In this document: positions 6,865 through 15,653 of the stretch, one piece after another | How the letters are laid out: the number at the start of each line of letters is the position of its first letter | Numbering within the stretch: position 1 is the first letter of the stretch | Assembly (NCBI GenBank): GCA_964517005.1 | Contig: CAZFAJ010000008.1 | Span: forward strand, 1-62,344 | Source of the DNA: CAYVBJ01 sp964517005 | GTDB lineage: Bacteria; Bacteroidota; Rhodothermia; Balneolales; Balneolaceae | Direction of reading: 5' to 3' | DNA: 62,344 nt | The notes under the pieces: generated by a model | The model's input: only the letters and a program-made list of their open reading frames with translations | What the model was told of the DNA's origin: nothing | Databases searched by the model: none | Made by a program: the position numbers and the translations under genes

Positions 6865-8561
6865 GTTCAGATACTTTCCGATTCTCCAAGTCAGAAAAGA
6901 GACTGATGGCAGTACTTATAGTATTGCCTATGATCATGTTATTTGCCGGTGTTTACGGCGGATTTATGCAGACCCTTTTCAGGGCAGGTATTCTTCAAAG
7001 CGATCCTTTTATGGGTCCGGATTATTATAAAGGCCTTACCCTGCACGGTGTTTTGAACGCTATTGTATTTACTACTTTTTTCGCCGTTGCATTTGGGAAT
7101 GCAATTATTCCATATGCCCTGAAAAAATCACTGAATGTAACAATTGCATGGGTTTCCGGGATTCTGATGCTCGTGGGTTCGGTTATGGCAGCAATTACTA
7201 TTCTGGCCGGTGAAGCAAGTGTGCTCTACACGTTCTATCCGCCGCTTAAAGCGAGCCCGTTTTTTTACGTAGGGCTGACTCTGCTTGTTGTGGGATCATG
7301 GGTCGCCTTTTTTAACTGGGTACCCATGTATCTGGAATGGCGAAAGGAAAATTCGGGAAAGAAAACCCCGCTTGCCGTGGTAGGTATGTTTACAACCTTT
7401 ATCGTTTGGTTTATTGCTACCCTTCCGGTTGCTTTTGAGATACTGGTACTGCTTCTGCCCTGGTCACTCGGGATATCACAAGGTGTAAATGTGATGCTGG
7501 CACGAACGCTTTTCTGGTTCTTCGGCCACCCGCTGGTCTATTTCTGGCTGTTGCCCGCATATGTAATGTTTTATACATTTTTGCCGAAACTGTCCGGAGG
7601 CAAGCTTTATTCCGATATGGCAGGCCGGCTGACATTCATGCTATTTATTATCTTTTCAATTCCCGTAGGCACACATCATCAATATATGGATCCGGCTATC
7701 GGCTCCCAGTGGAAGTTTTTACACATGATATTTACATTCGGAGTTGCTTTTCCGAGTTTAATAACTGCATTTACCATAGCTGCCACTTTAGAATATGCAG
7801 GAAAGTTAAACGGCGGAAAAGGATTATTCGGATGGATGTTTAAGCTTCCCTACTTTGATAAAGAGCGCTGGATGTTTTCGTACCTGATTGCAGGGTTAAT
7901 CATCTTTATTTTTGGCGGAATCAGCGGAATCGTGAATGCATCTTATCAAATGAATACCGCCATTCACAATACAGCATGGGTGCCAGGCCACTTTCACCTG
8001 ACACTTGCCGGGCCTGTAATACTCGCATTCCTCGGGGGGAGCTTGTACCTGGTTAAAGAGTTTATGCAGAAAGATGTAAAACTGAAAGGTTTTATAACTT
8101 CCGTTCCCTATATCTGGATGATTGGTGTGGCTATGTTTTCCTGGGGCATGATGCGCGGCGGACTGCTCGGAATGCCGAGACGAACCAACATGGGAGCAAC
8201 TTATGCAAATCCTGACAGCGGCCTCTATCAGCCGGATTGGATGATGTATGTGGATATCAGCGTTGTTGGTGGCGTTTTGATGACTTTAGCCGTGGTTATA
8301 TTTGTCGGCGCCTTTTTCATTACCGTGTTTTCGAAAAGCACGGCTACTGAGGAAGATCCGGTCATTACCCTGCCACTCTCCGATCCATATCATGATGAAC
8401 CGGCGCTTTGGCTCAGAAATTTCAAGCCATGGATTATTGCTGCAGTAATATTGATAATAGTTGCATATACTCCGGTGCTGTACGATGTAATGAGAAGTAG
8501 CTACTCCGAGTCACCGCCGTATTCGCCCAGCAATCCCGTGCCGGAACGAACACTTGAGTAA
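6861..8561 (+). CDS. ba3-type cytochrome c oxidase subunit I
   Basis: The haem-copper catalytic subunit, 566 residues and many membrane helices, reducing oxygen to water at the haem a3-CuB site. Ligands are visible: His62 (LHG) and His379 of PGHFHL for low-spin haem, His377 for high-spin haem, and CuB ligands His223, His272 and His273. The segment HPLVYFW (223-229) contains the cross-link Tyr227 and lacks the Glu of A-family HPEVY, which marks it as a B-family enzyme with a single proton path. No subunit III is present. It is followed by a Sco1-like gene and a blue-copper gene. Confidence 0.95.
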   Translation: MSSDTFRFSKSEKRLMAVLIVLPMIMLFAGVYGGFMQTLFRAGILQSDPFMGPDYYKGLTLHGVLNAIVFTTFFAVAFGNAIIPYALKKSLNVTIAWVSGILMLVGSVMAAITILAGEASVLYTFYPPLKASPFFYVGLTLLVVGSWVAFFNWVPMYLEWRKENSGKKTPLAVVGMFTTFIVWFIATLPVAFEILVLLLPWSLGISQGVNVMLARTLFWFFGHPLVYFWLLPAYVMFYTFLPKLSGGKLYSDMAGRLTFMLFIIFSIPVGTHHQYMDPAIGSQWKFLHMIFTFGVAFPSLITAFTIAATLEYAGKLNGGKGLFGWMFKLPYFDKERWMFSYLIAGLIIFIFGGISGIVNASYQMNTAIHNTAWVPGHFHLTLAGPVILAFLGGSLYLVKEFMQKDVKLKGFITSVPYIWMIGVAMFSWGMMRGGLLGMPRRTNMGATYANPDSGLYQPDWMMYVDISVVGGVLMTLAVVIFVGAFFITVFSKSTATEEDPVITLPLSDPYHDEPALWLRNFKPWIIAAVILIIVAYTPVLYDVMRSSYSESPPYSPSNPVPERTLE

Positions 8562-8614
8562 CAGATTTTTCGCTTTCTTCCCAAACCGAAGATAGCTGAA
8601 GAAAGTGAATTTTT

Positions 8615-8642
8615 GAGGTCAATGATTAGCATCATTGGCCTC
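8615..8642 (+). terminator. Strong hairpin after subunit I gene
   Basis: A 12-bp stem (gaggtcaatgat with atcattggcctc, one T-G pair) with loop tagc, 54 bp after the subunit I stop. It has no good T run, so it may act as an RNA-stabilising hairpin or partial terminator rather than a strict intrinsic terminator. Confidence 0.5.
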
Positions 8643-8729
8643 ATGTTTAATTAAATGTTCTGCTTTACAGCAAACAGATAAGAGAGTCCCATTATATTTT
8701 CAACAATCAATTCATTTAAATAGCTAAGA

Positions 8730-9323
8730 ATGTTCAGGCCGTTTATTTTTTTAATTTCAATTCACATCCTGTTAATTGCAGGATGTGACCGTTTATCCGT
8801 TAAAGACAATATTTTGGATGAATCTTTTGAACTTGTCAATCAAAAAGGTGAGAAAGTTAATTTTCCGGATGATTATTCAGGTTCAACTATACTGATTGGA
8901 TATGTTTATACAAAATGCCCCGATATTTGTCCTGTTATAACATACAACATGCGCGACGTATATGGAGAACTCGGAGAAAATGAAAATATTCATTTTATAA
9001 GTGTCTCATTTGACCCTACCCGTGACACTCCTGAAATACTGGCTAAATATGCTGAAAGTTATAAAATTGATCACAGTAACTGGCACCTTTTAACCGGAGA
9101 CAGTGAAGAGGTTAATAAATTACTTGAAAGACTGGAAATTGCTGTAGTTAAAACCCCCACAAGATTTACAGATGAAGGTGAAGCTGTGTACTTTCTGGAT
9201 CATACAGACAGGGTAACTCTGATTGATGAAAACGGTAATCTGAGAAGAAATTACTATGGCAGTGAGTTAAACTCGGATGAAGTGTTGTCCGACATAAAAA
9301 CTGTAATGAATCAACATAATTGA
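8730..9323 (+). CDS. Sco1/SenC/PrrC family copper chaperone lipoprotein
   Basis: A thioredoxin-fold copper-binding protein needed to assemble the CuA site of oxidase subunit II. The 197-residue product has a lipobox LIAGC (Cys19). Copper ligands are Cys63 and Cys67 in KCPDICP and His158 in LDHTDR. Its place directly after the ba3 oxidase genes supports a dedicated role in loading CuA. Codon use is somewhat A/T-richer than in the oxidase genes, but not enough to argue for transfer. Confidence 0.92.
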   Translation: MFRPFIFLISIHILLIAGCDRLSVKDNILDESFELVNQKGEKVNFPDDYSGSTILIGYVYTKCPDICPVITYNMRDVYGELGENENIHFISVSFDPTRDTPEILAKYAESYKIDHSNWHLLTGDSEEVNKLLERLEIAVVKTPTRFTDEGEAVYFLDHTDRVTLIDENGNLRRNYYGSELNSDEVLSDIKTVMNQHN

Positions 9324-9416
9324 GAATAAAAACCTGTATATTGAATGCTAACTAAGCAGATAATGTTTAAAGAGTATTATAAACTAATAACAAAAAACTA
9401 TACTGGATATTTACAC

Positions 9417-9989
9417 ATGAAAATTTCAAAATATTTTTCAATGATTATTCTTCTGGTTGCTTTTACAGCAGCTTGTGGAGGCGGAGAAACTGAAACAGAA
9501 ACCCAGGAACAAACTACGCCGGCAGAGGAGACAACTGCTGATGACGGAGTGAGAACAATTGAACTGATTGGTATCGACGATCTTCGGTTTGCTGTAGAGT
9601 CTGAAGATATAGAAGGAGTTGAAACCGGTGAGCAACGCGGTATGAGATACGAAGTTGAGAGCATAACCGCATCCCCCGGTGAAGAAATCAGAGTTAAGCT
9701 TACCACTGTCAGTAATTTACCTCCGACAGCCATGTCTCACAATTTTGTAGTATTAACAGCTGATGCAGATACTGATGAGTTTGCACGAAGATCTTTACAG
9801 GCAAGTGAAAATGATTACATCGAGCCGGAATTGACAGACCGGATAATTGCACACACTGACATGCTTGGCAATGGTGAATCTGATACTATCACATTTACAG
9901 TTCCAGAAGAACCTGGCGAATACGATTTTATATGTAGTTTCCCCGGCCATTATGCAGGCGGAATGTACGGTAAATTGATCGTTGAATAG
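9417..9989 (+). CDS. Blue-copper (auracyanin/azurin-like) lipoprotein
   Basis: A 190-residue exported cupredoxin. I start at ATG 9417 because the product then opens with a clean lipoprotein signal (AFTAAC, Cys20); an upstream frame to 9345 would bury it. After a Thr/Glu-rich linker (about 22-43) comes a type 1 copper domain with ligands His108 (SHNF), Cys173, His178 and Met183 in CSFPGHYAGGMYG. Such tethered cupredoxins carry electrons to terminal oxidases, and the position after the oxidase and Sco genes suggests it feeds subunit II. A strong terminator follows. Confidence 0.85.
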   Translation: MKISKYFSMIILLVAFTAACGGGETETETQEQTTPAEETTADDGVRTIELIGIDDLRFAVESEDIEGVETGEQRGMRYEVESITASPGEEIRVKLTTVSNLPPTAMSHNFVVLTADADTDEFARRSLQASENDYIEPELTDRIIAHTDMLGNGESDTITFTVPEEPGEYDFICSFPGHYAGGMYGKLIVE

Positions 9990-10018
9990 CTGTTGTTATC
10001 AAAATCTTTCAATTAACT

Positions 10019-10046
10019 AAAAAGCCCTGGTTTCGGGGCTTTTTTT
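10019..10046 (+). terminator. Intrinsic terminator of the oxidase module
   Basis: Stem aaagccct/ggggcttt with loop ggtttc, followed by seven T up to 10046. It closes the transcript of the blue-copper gene. An ATG directly after the T run (10047) is in frame with the next gene but is an unlikely start for that reason. Confidence 0.9.
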
Positions 10047-10079
10047 ATGACCATTATTTTTCAATTACAAGTAGATGCA

Positions 10080-10991
10080 ATGAAAGTTTATCCTGTTTTT
10101 TTTCTGATTTTTCTTTTTTTTATATCCTGCTCTTCAAAGCCGGGATCAGTTGATGAGCTTAGAAACACGGTTGAAAATCTGTTAAACAGCGAGCCGGGCG
10201 TTTTTGCAGTTGAGTTTCGATCTATACAGGAGCCCGATATACAATTTTCAATCAATTCAGACACTGTTTTTCACGCGGCCAGTACAATGAAAACCCCGGT
10301 TATGATTGAAGTATATAAACAGGCTAAGGAGGAAAAGTTTTCGCTGTCGGATTCTATTGAAATTAAAAATAGTTTTACCAGTATTGTGGACGGATCTGAA
10401 TTTTCGATTGATCTGCAGCCTGTTACAGACGATCCCGAATCCAATGATCCTCTTGAGCAAAAAATTGGTGAAAAAGAGAGTGTATACAATCTGACACGTG
10501 CCATGATAACATACAGCAGCAATCTCGCCACAAATATTATCATCGAACTTGTGGGGCCGGAAAATACCACTCAGACAATGAGGGAACTCGGTGCAAATAA
10601 CATCCTTGTTTTGAGAGGGCTTTATGATATGAAAGCCTTTGAACAGGGACTCAGCAACCGCACGACAGCCCGTGACCTTGCCATTATCTTTGAACATCTT
10701 GCAAACGGCACCGCCGTAAGTCCGGATGCCGACCGAAACATGATTGAAATCCTGAAGGATCAATTCTACCGGGATGTGATACCTCTGCATTTGCCTGATG
10801 AGGCAGAAGTGGCAAACAAAACCGGTTCAATTGATGGGGTAGAGCACGACTCCGGTTTGATCGTGCTTCCGGATGGCAGATCTTATCTGCTCATCTTTTT
10901 ATCAAAAGACCTTGAGGATGATATCAGGGGACGTGAGATAGGTGCTGAAATATCTGGGATGGTTTACAATTACATGATAAGTGTGAACTGA
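10080..10991 (+). CDS. Class A beta-lactamase-like serine hydrolase lipoprotein
   Basis: 303 residues from ATG 10080, which gives a lipoprotein signal with FFISC (Cys17). The penicillin-binding fold motifs are present: Ser68-x-x-Lys71 in STMK, SSN (146-148) in the place of SDN, and KTG (247-249). It could be a beta-lactamase or a related peptidoglycan or ester hydrolase; family PF13354 contains both, and the sequence alone does not prove antibiotic hydrolysis. It is a single-gene unit between a terminator upstream and the nitroreductase gene 78 bp downstream. Confidence 0.8.
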   Translation: MKVYPVFFLIFLFFISCSSKPGSVDELRNTVENLLNSEPGVFAVEFRSIQEPDIQFSINSDTVFHAASTMKTPVMIEVYKQAKEEKFSLSDSIEIKNSFTSIVDGSEFSIDLQPVTDDPESNDPLEQKIGEKESVYNLTRAMITYSSNLATNIIIELVGPENTTQTMRELGANNILVLRGLYDMKAFEQGLSNRTTARDLAIIFEHLANGTAVSPDADRNMIEILKDQFYRDVIPLHLPDEAEVANKTGSIDGVEHDSGLIVLPDGRSYLLIFLSKDLEDDIRGREIGAEISGMVYNYMISVN

Positions 10992-11069
10992 ATTTATGGA
11001 ATGATTGATTATCGAATCACTGTTATAAACATGTAATTTGATATCAAACAATAAAAAGATTTTTAATAA

Positions 11070-11699
11070 ATGAAAGACAAGACTGAGTTTCCGATTAAAG
11101 AAGCAAAAACAGCTTATGATATTCATCCTCTGATCAAAAAAAGATGGAGCCCCAGAACATTTTCTGATAAACCTGTTGACAAGGAAATATTACGACAGTT
11201 ATTTGACGCGGCCCGATGGGCTCCCTCCTCATATAATGAACAACCCTGGCGTTTTATCATTGCCACTAAAGAAGAGCCTGAAGAATTTGAAAAACTCAGC
11301 GAAGTGATGGTGGAGTTCAACAGAAACTGGGCAAGCGGGGCACCGGTACTTGTACTTACTGCTATAAAAAAAATATTTGAGATGAATGAAAACCCCAATC
11401 GTGTGGCACTTCACGATCTTGGCCAGGCTGTTTCTTATCTTACATTTGAAGCCACAAGGCATGATTTATATGTTCATCAGATGGCAGGAATCGATCTGGA
11501 TAAGGCACGGGAGCTCTATCAGATACCGGATGATTATGAGCCTGCTACGATGATTGCCATTGGTTATATGGGCGAACTTGACAACCTCCCCGAAAATTTG
11601 AAAGATGCTGAAACAGGGAAAAGATCCCGTATGGATATAGATGACATCCTCTTTCGCGGCGATTGGGAAGAGAGGAAACCGTTGAGTTCTGGCTCTTGA
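11070..11699 (+). CDS. Nitroreductase-family FMN oxidoreductase
   Basis: A 209-residue flavoprotein of the nitroreductase superfamily. The N-terminal FMN-binding block KKRWSPRTFSDKPV and the segment ARWAPSSYNEQPWRF are characteristic, and the C-terminal half keeps the family pattern. These enzymes reduce nitro compounds, quinones or other electrophiles with NAD(P)H; the natural substrate here cannot be told. No neighbouring gene points to a specific pathway. Confidence 0.88.
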   Translation: MKDKTEFPIKEAKTAYDIHPLIKKRWSPRTFSDKPVDKEILRQLFDAARWAPSSYNEQPWRFIIATKEEPEEFEKLSEVMVEFNRNWASGAPVLVLTAIKKIFEMNENPNRVALHDLGQAVSYLTFEATRHDLYVHQMAGIDLDKARELYQIPDDYEPATMIAIGYMGELDNLPENLKDAETGKRSRMDIDDILFRGDWEERKPLSSGS

Positions 11700-11753
11700 T
11701 TGTAACAGGCAGTTGTGTTAAGACCTGACAGATTTCGTCCGACGTATTATATT

Positions 11754-11784
11754 TGATTTAACACTAATTCAAATCAGATTTTTT
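11754..11784 (+). terminator. Weak terminator-like hairpin
   Basis: A 6-bp A/T-rich stem tgattt/aaatca with an 11-nt loop and six T (11779-11784), 55 bp after the nitroreductase stop. Weak pairing, so only tentative. Confidence 0.35.
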
Positions 11785-11879
11785 AAAAATAAAAAGAAGT
11801 ATCATTTCCACACTTTTGTAAATCTCTTGTATATTACGGTTTGATACAAAAAATTTTAAATATCTGAAACCCGGATAGT

Positions 11880-12854
11880 ATGCAATATCTTGAATTTGAA
11901 AAACCAATTGCCGACCTGGAGAGAAAAATTGAAGAGCTGAATGACCTTTCCATTGATGATAAGGTGATCAAACCTGAGATTGAAAGGCTGAGAAAAAAAG
12001 TGAATAAACTCAGGGAGTCCATATTTTCAAATCTTACACGCTGGCAGAGGGTACAGCTGGCGCGACACCCTGACCGGCCTTATACACTTGATTATATTGA
12101 ACGAATCACCGAAGATTTTATCGAACTGCACGGTGACCGTTACTACAGTGATGACAAAGCCATTGTTGCAGGAACAGCTGTGATCGACGGGCATTCGGTT
12201 ATGATTATTGGCCAGCAAAAAGGCCGCGATACAAAATCTCGCCAGTATCGTAATTTTGGGATGGCTAATCCCGAAGGCTATAGAAAAGCGTTCCGGTTGA
12301 TGAAACTGGCTGAAAAATTTGAACTTCCGGTTATCACACTACTGGACACTCCCGGTGCTTATCCCGGCCTTGAAGCAGAGGAGAGAGGACAAGCTGAAGC
12401 AATCGCCAAAAATTTAAAACTGATGGCAACGCTAAAAGTACCGATAATTACGATTATCATCGGTGAAGGGGCAAGCGGCGGAGCTATCGGTATCGGAATG
12501 GGAAACGAAGTTTACATGATGGAAAATACCTGGTACTCGGTTATTGCCCCGGAGTCCTGCTCATCCATTCTCTGGAAAACATGGGATTATAAAGAACAGG
12601 CAGCTTCAGCCCTTAAGCTAACGGCTCCCGATCTTCTTGAATTAAAAATCATTGATGGTATTATACCCGAACCCCTGGGAGGTGCTCATCGCGACTATAA
12701 AGCTTCTGCTGAAGCTGTAAAAGTACAGATATTGAAGAGCCTGAAAACCCTGAAAAAGATCAAGCCCGACAAGCTGATCGATCAGAGAATTGAGAAGTAC
12801 TCTTCAATGGGAGCATGGGAAAAAGTGGAAAGTTCCGGTAACGGGAAGTCATAG
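11880..12854 (+). CDS. accA: Acetyl-CoA carboxylase carboxyltransferase subunit alpha
   Basis: Alpha subunit of the carboxyltransferase that makes malonyl-CoA for fatty acid synthesis. The 324-residue length is standard. It begins with the helical head (YLEFEKPIADLERKIEEL) and continues with the crotonase-type core, including GEGASGGAIGIG and PESCSSILWK. The beta subunit gene accD is not in the window. It heads a tight run of membrane and lipid genes up to cdsA; the thioesterase starts 4 bp after its stop. Confidence 0.97.
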   Translation: MQYLEFEKPIADLERKIEELNDLSIDDKVIKPEIERLRKKVNKLRESIFSNLTRWQRVQLARHPDRPYTLDYIERITEDFIELHGDRYYSDDKAIVAGTAVIDGHSVMIIGQQKGRDTKSRQYRNFGMANPEGYRKAFRLMKLAEKFELPVITLLDTPGAYPGLEAEERGQAEAIAKNLKLMATLKVPIITIIIGEGASGGAIGIGMGNEVYMMENTWYSVIAPESCSSILWKTWDYKEQAASALKLTAPDLLELKIIDGIIPEPLGGAHRDYKASAEAVKVQILKSLKTLKKIKPDKLIDQRIEKYSSMGAWEKVESSGNGKS

Positions 12855-12858
12855 GGAA

Positions 12859-13296
12859 ATGATGTTTCCCGAAAAAAAACCACTCAGCTCTTATACACAC
12901 AAACTCAGAAGCCGATATGGAGAGACGGATCAGATGGGCTATGTATACTATGGCCGTTATCTTGAATATTTTGAGGTTGCAAGAACTGAGATGATCCGGG
13001 AATTGGGTTTGCCCTATAAGAAAATGGAGGATGAAGGAATCATGCTTCCGGTTATTCATGCCGAAGTAGATTATCATTCTCCGCTTTTCTATGACGAAGA
13101 ATTACATATAGCTGTTACTGTATATGACAAACCTTTGGTTAGGCTGGACACCTGGTATAAAATTTTCACGGAACGGTCTGAAATACCACATGCCACCGGC
13201 CGGGTAACGCTCTGTTTTATGGATAGTACAAAACGAAAACCCTGCAGAGCTCCCGGATATTTCCTGGAACGTATTGAAAAGATTTCAAACAGATAA
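12859..13296 (+). CDS. YbgC/4-hydroxybenzoyl-CoA-type thioesterase
   Basis: A 145-residue single hot-dog-fold acyl-CoA thioesterase. The signature is in RSRYGETDQMGYVYYGRYLEYFE, where Asp after Thr is the catalytic residue of the 4HBT class. I use ATG 12859, 4 bp after the accA stop; longer readings overlap accA in another frame and are not credible. Hydrolysis of acyl-CoA or acyl-ACP thioesters fits the lipid context; the exact substrate is unknown. Confidence 0.9.
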   Translation: MMFPEKKPLSSYTHKLRSRYGETDQMGYVYYGRYLEYFEVARTEMIRELGLPYKKMEDEGIMLPVIHAEVDYHSPLFYDEELHIAVTVYDKPLVRLDTWYKIFTERSEIPHATGRVTLCFMDSTKRKPCRAPGYFLERIEKISNR

Positions 13297-13298
13297 AA

Positions 13299-13760
13299 AT
13301 GCAAAACAGAAAAATCTATATATTTGTTTTGGCAGGCCTCTTTTTTTTAGTGGTGTTATCTTTGGGAAATGGTATTTGGGGAAAAAACGGAAATGTAAAT
13401 AATACAATTTACCGGACATTCGGTACCGTATGTCATCAGATTCCCAACAGATCGTTCAAGATTAACGATGTACAAATGGCGGTAAATACGCGTTGCTTCG
13501 GTATATTTTCCGGATTATTTGCCGGCTGGACACTGATACCTTTTTTAGGAAATCTCACGAAAGAAAAAAAATGGCCGCAAGTACTTCTCGGAGTTGCAGT
13601 GATTTTGCAAATATCCGATTATACAGGTAATATGTTTCACGTGTGGGAAAATACAAATGAATCACGTTTTATCTTAGGCATACTGCTTGGTTCGGCAGCT
13701 TCTGTTTATTTATCTGATTTTTTTTTAACTGACAACCAAAAAGAGATTAATCATGGATGA
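13299..13760 (+). CDS. DUF2085 membrane protein
   Basis: 153 residues with about three or four membrane helices. The family pattern CHQIPNRSF followed by NTRCFGIF, with conserved Cys and His residues near the membrane face, matches DUF2085. The function of this family is not known. It starts 2 bp after the thioesterase and overlaps the next gene by 8 bp, so it belongs to the accA-cdsA operon. Confidence 0.8.
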   Translation: MQNRKIYIFVLAGLFFLVVLSLGNGIWGKNGNVNNTIYRTFGTVCHQIPNRSFKINDVQMAVNTRCFGIFSGLFAGWTLIPFLGNLTKEKKWPQVLLGVAVILQISDYTGNMFHVWENTNESRFILGILLGSAASVYLSDFFLTDNQKEINHG

Positions 13761-14325
13761 TTTACAACAACAGACCGGAAACGGTACCGACAATTACTGG
13801 ACATCTGTACTTCTGGCAGGTGGTATATTTGCACTTGTTAGTGTTGTGCTTGGCCTTATATTCAGTTACTCTCAGTTTAATTCTGAACCATCCGGCACCT
13901 TTGTTTCACCGATAATGATTGGAAATGGTGTTGTTTGCCTTGCAACTGCTTTCGCAGGAATGCTCGGGGTATGGCACTATACAAAAGAGGTGAACTCATC
14001 TTTAAAATTGGGCAAAGGTGCTTTGATCGGTTTTCTGTCCGGGGCCTTTGTGGTCGTTTTCAGTACGATTTTAAATGAAATCTGGACTTTCATTGATCCC
14101 GCATATACTGAAAAACTAATTGAGAGCTTTGTAGCAAACTATGAAGCTATGGATATGCCCGAAGAGACGAAAAACACGATGATTGATGCCACTGTTGAAA
14201 GCCTTCGTGACCAAAATATGCTTACGACTATGCTGACAGGTATACCACTCTATGGACTGATTAATCTCATCACAGGTATGATCGGTGTTAAAATATTCGC
14301 ATCCAAAGAGAACGATGAATTCTGA
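13753..14325 (+). CDS. DUF4199 family membrane protein
   Basis: 190 residues with four hydrophobic segments (about 17-40, 55-75, 88-110, 160-183) and a charged loop after the third, the layout of DUF4199 proteins common in Bacteroidota. No catalytic motif. It overlaps the DUF2085 gene by 8 bp, so the two are probably translated together. Family assignment is from pattern, not alignment. Confidence 0.7.
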   Translation: MDDLQQQTGNGTDNYWTSVLLAGGIFALVSVVLGLIFSYSQFNSEPSGTFVSPIMIGNGVVCLATAFAGMLGVWHYTKEVNSSLKLGKGALIGFLSGAFVVVFSTILNEIWTFIDPAYTEKLIESFVANYEAMDMPEETKNTMIDATVESLRDQNMLTTMLTGIPLYGLINLITGMIGVKIFASKENDEF

Positions 14326-14415
14326 TTGAGCCAAAAAAGTATCTTTGTACAAAAACAAAAAAAACACCGGCCGCTTATGGTGGTGTATTACTATATTTAT
14401 CCTGATTATCAATAA

Positions 14416-15348
14416 ATGACTTATTTTGACGGCAATCCCAAACCTTATTCCGAAACAGAGTCTCAAAGCTGGGTAGAACGCAACGGCTTTGCCGAATGGG
14501 CGGTTGCTGTTCTATGGCTGGTGGCGGCATTTATCTTGTTTCAAATTTTGGCAGGTATCGTAGCTGTCGGTTTGATTACTCTGTCAGAAGGCCTTCCATC
14601 GGCAGCTGAAGCTCAGTCGGTAATGATGGAAAGGCTGGATCTGGTATTTATTGGAAATTCGGCAGGGCAAATTCTATTTCTGGGGCTCGCAACTTTATTG
14701 ATTGTTAAACTTCACCTTTCAAATAACACCCGGTCGGGTTATCTGAGGTTTAAATTACAGAGCGATACCGGTCTATACGTTGTTCTTTCTGCCGTACTGT
14801 TTATTGCAATTCAGCCTGCCATTTGGTATCTCGGTTATCTGAATTCGCTGATTCCCATGCCCGACACCTTTTCCGAACTTCAGCAATCCCAGTACGAAAT
14901 GATAGAGAATTTTTTAAGAACTGATGGTGCAATGATGATTGCACTTTTCCATATCGGAGTAGTGCCGGCTGTTTGTGAAGAAGTACTGTTTCGCGGCTAC
15001 GTAATGCGTGCGTTTGAAAAAAGCTGGGGGGTATGGACAGCTATTATCGTTTCAGGATTATTGTTTGGGTTGTATCATATGCAGCTTGCCAATCTGCTGC
15101 CACTTGCAGCGCTGGGTGTTTTGCTGGCACTTGTAACCTGGTTAAGCAACAGTATATTGCCGGCAATTTTTGCACATTTTGTAAACAACGGTGGCGCTGT
15201 GGTACTTGCCACATTCTTTCCCGATGTTGTGTTTGCCGATATTAGTCCGGAGACCGCCCCTCCTGTCTGGATGCTTATTTTAAGCCTTTTATTATCAGCC
15301 GGCATAATCAAATTTTTATATGATCGTTCTACATACAAAACCGAATAA
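14416..15348 (+). CDS. CPBP (CAAX/Abi) family intramembrane protease
   Basis: 310 residues, multi-pass. The three motifs of the CPBP family are clear: EEVLFR (188-193), FGLYH with His221, and HFVNN with His254 and Asn258. These glutamate-type intramembrane proteases cleave membrane substrates or act in bacteriocin immunity. No leader-peptide or bacteriocin gene is nearby; the neighbours are lipid and envelope genes, so an envelope processing role is more likely. Confidence 0.88.
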   Translation: MTYFDGNPKPYSETESQSWVERNGFAEWAVAVLWLVAAFILFQILAGIVAVGLITLSEGLPSAAEAQSVMMERLDLVFIGNSAGQILFLGLATLLIVKLHLSNNTRSGYLRFKLQSDTGLYVVLSAVLFIAIQPAIWYLGYLNSLIPMPDTFSELQQSQYEMIENFLRTDGAMMIALFHIGVVPAVCEEVLFRGYVMRAFEKSWGVWTAIIVSGLLFGLYHMQLANLLPLAALGVLLALVTWLSNSILPAIFAHFVNNGGAVVLATFFPDVVFADISPETAPPVWMLILSLLLSAGIIKFLYDRSTYKTE

Positions 15349-15350
15349 TT

Positions 15351-15653
15351 ATGGGACTTTTTGACGGACCAAAATCGAACGATATTAAAAACTGGGCCTG
15401 CGTTATGGAGCGGGGAACCGATTATGAAATTGAACTGGCTCGTACCTATCTCTCCAGTTTAAAGATACCATCCAATATTTTATCAAAACGCGACCGTGCC
15501 TACAGCCTGAATATTGGTGATACTTCCATGGTCTACCTTTATGTACCTGTGGAATTTGAAAAAAAGGCAAGAGAGGTGCTCTCAGATCTTGAAAAGGATT
15601 TGGATAACGATCAACCGGATGATGATGATTATGATGAAAATTCAGAGCAGTGA
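15351..15653 (+). CDS. DUF2007-type putative signal-transducing protein
   Basis: 100 residues. The segment DYEIELARTYLSSLKIPSNILSKRDRAYSLN and the later VYLYVPVEFEKKAREVL match the small alpha/beta DUF2007 family. The last 20 residues are a run of Asp, Glu and Asn. The stop overlaps the GTG start of cdsA by 4 bp. DUF2007 proteins often sit beside membrane-protein genes, but no role is established. Confidence 0.75.
   Translation: MGLFDGPKSNDIKNWACVMERGTDYEIELARTYLSSLKIPSNILSKRDRAYSLNIGDTSMVYLYVPVEFEKKAREVLSDLEKDLDNDQPDDDDYDENSEQ

Noticed and set aside
10047..10079. ATG at 10047 as the start of the beta-lactamase-like gene
   Set aside because: It follows the T run of a strong terminator directly and would hide the lipoprotein signal that begins at 10080.
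10080..10991. Calling this gene an antibiotic-resistance beta-lactamase
   Set aside because: The SxxK, SSN and KTG motifs are shared by non-lactamase hydrolases of the same family, and nothing in the context indicates resistance.
12790..12858. Upstream extension of the thioesterase gene into accA
   Set aside because: It reads accA DNA out of frame; the ATG at 12859 is at normal operon spacing.
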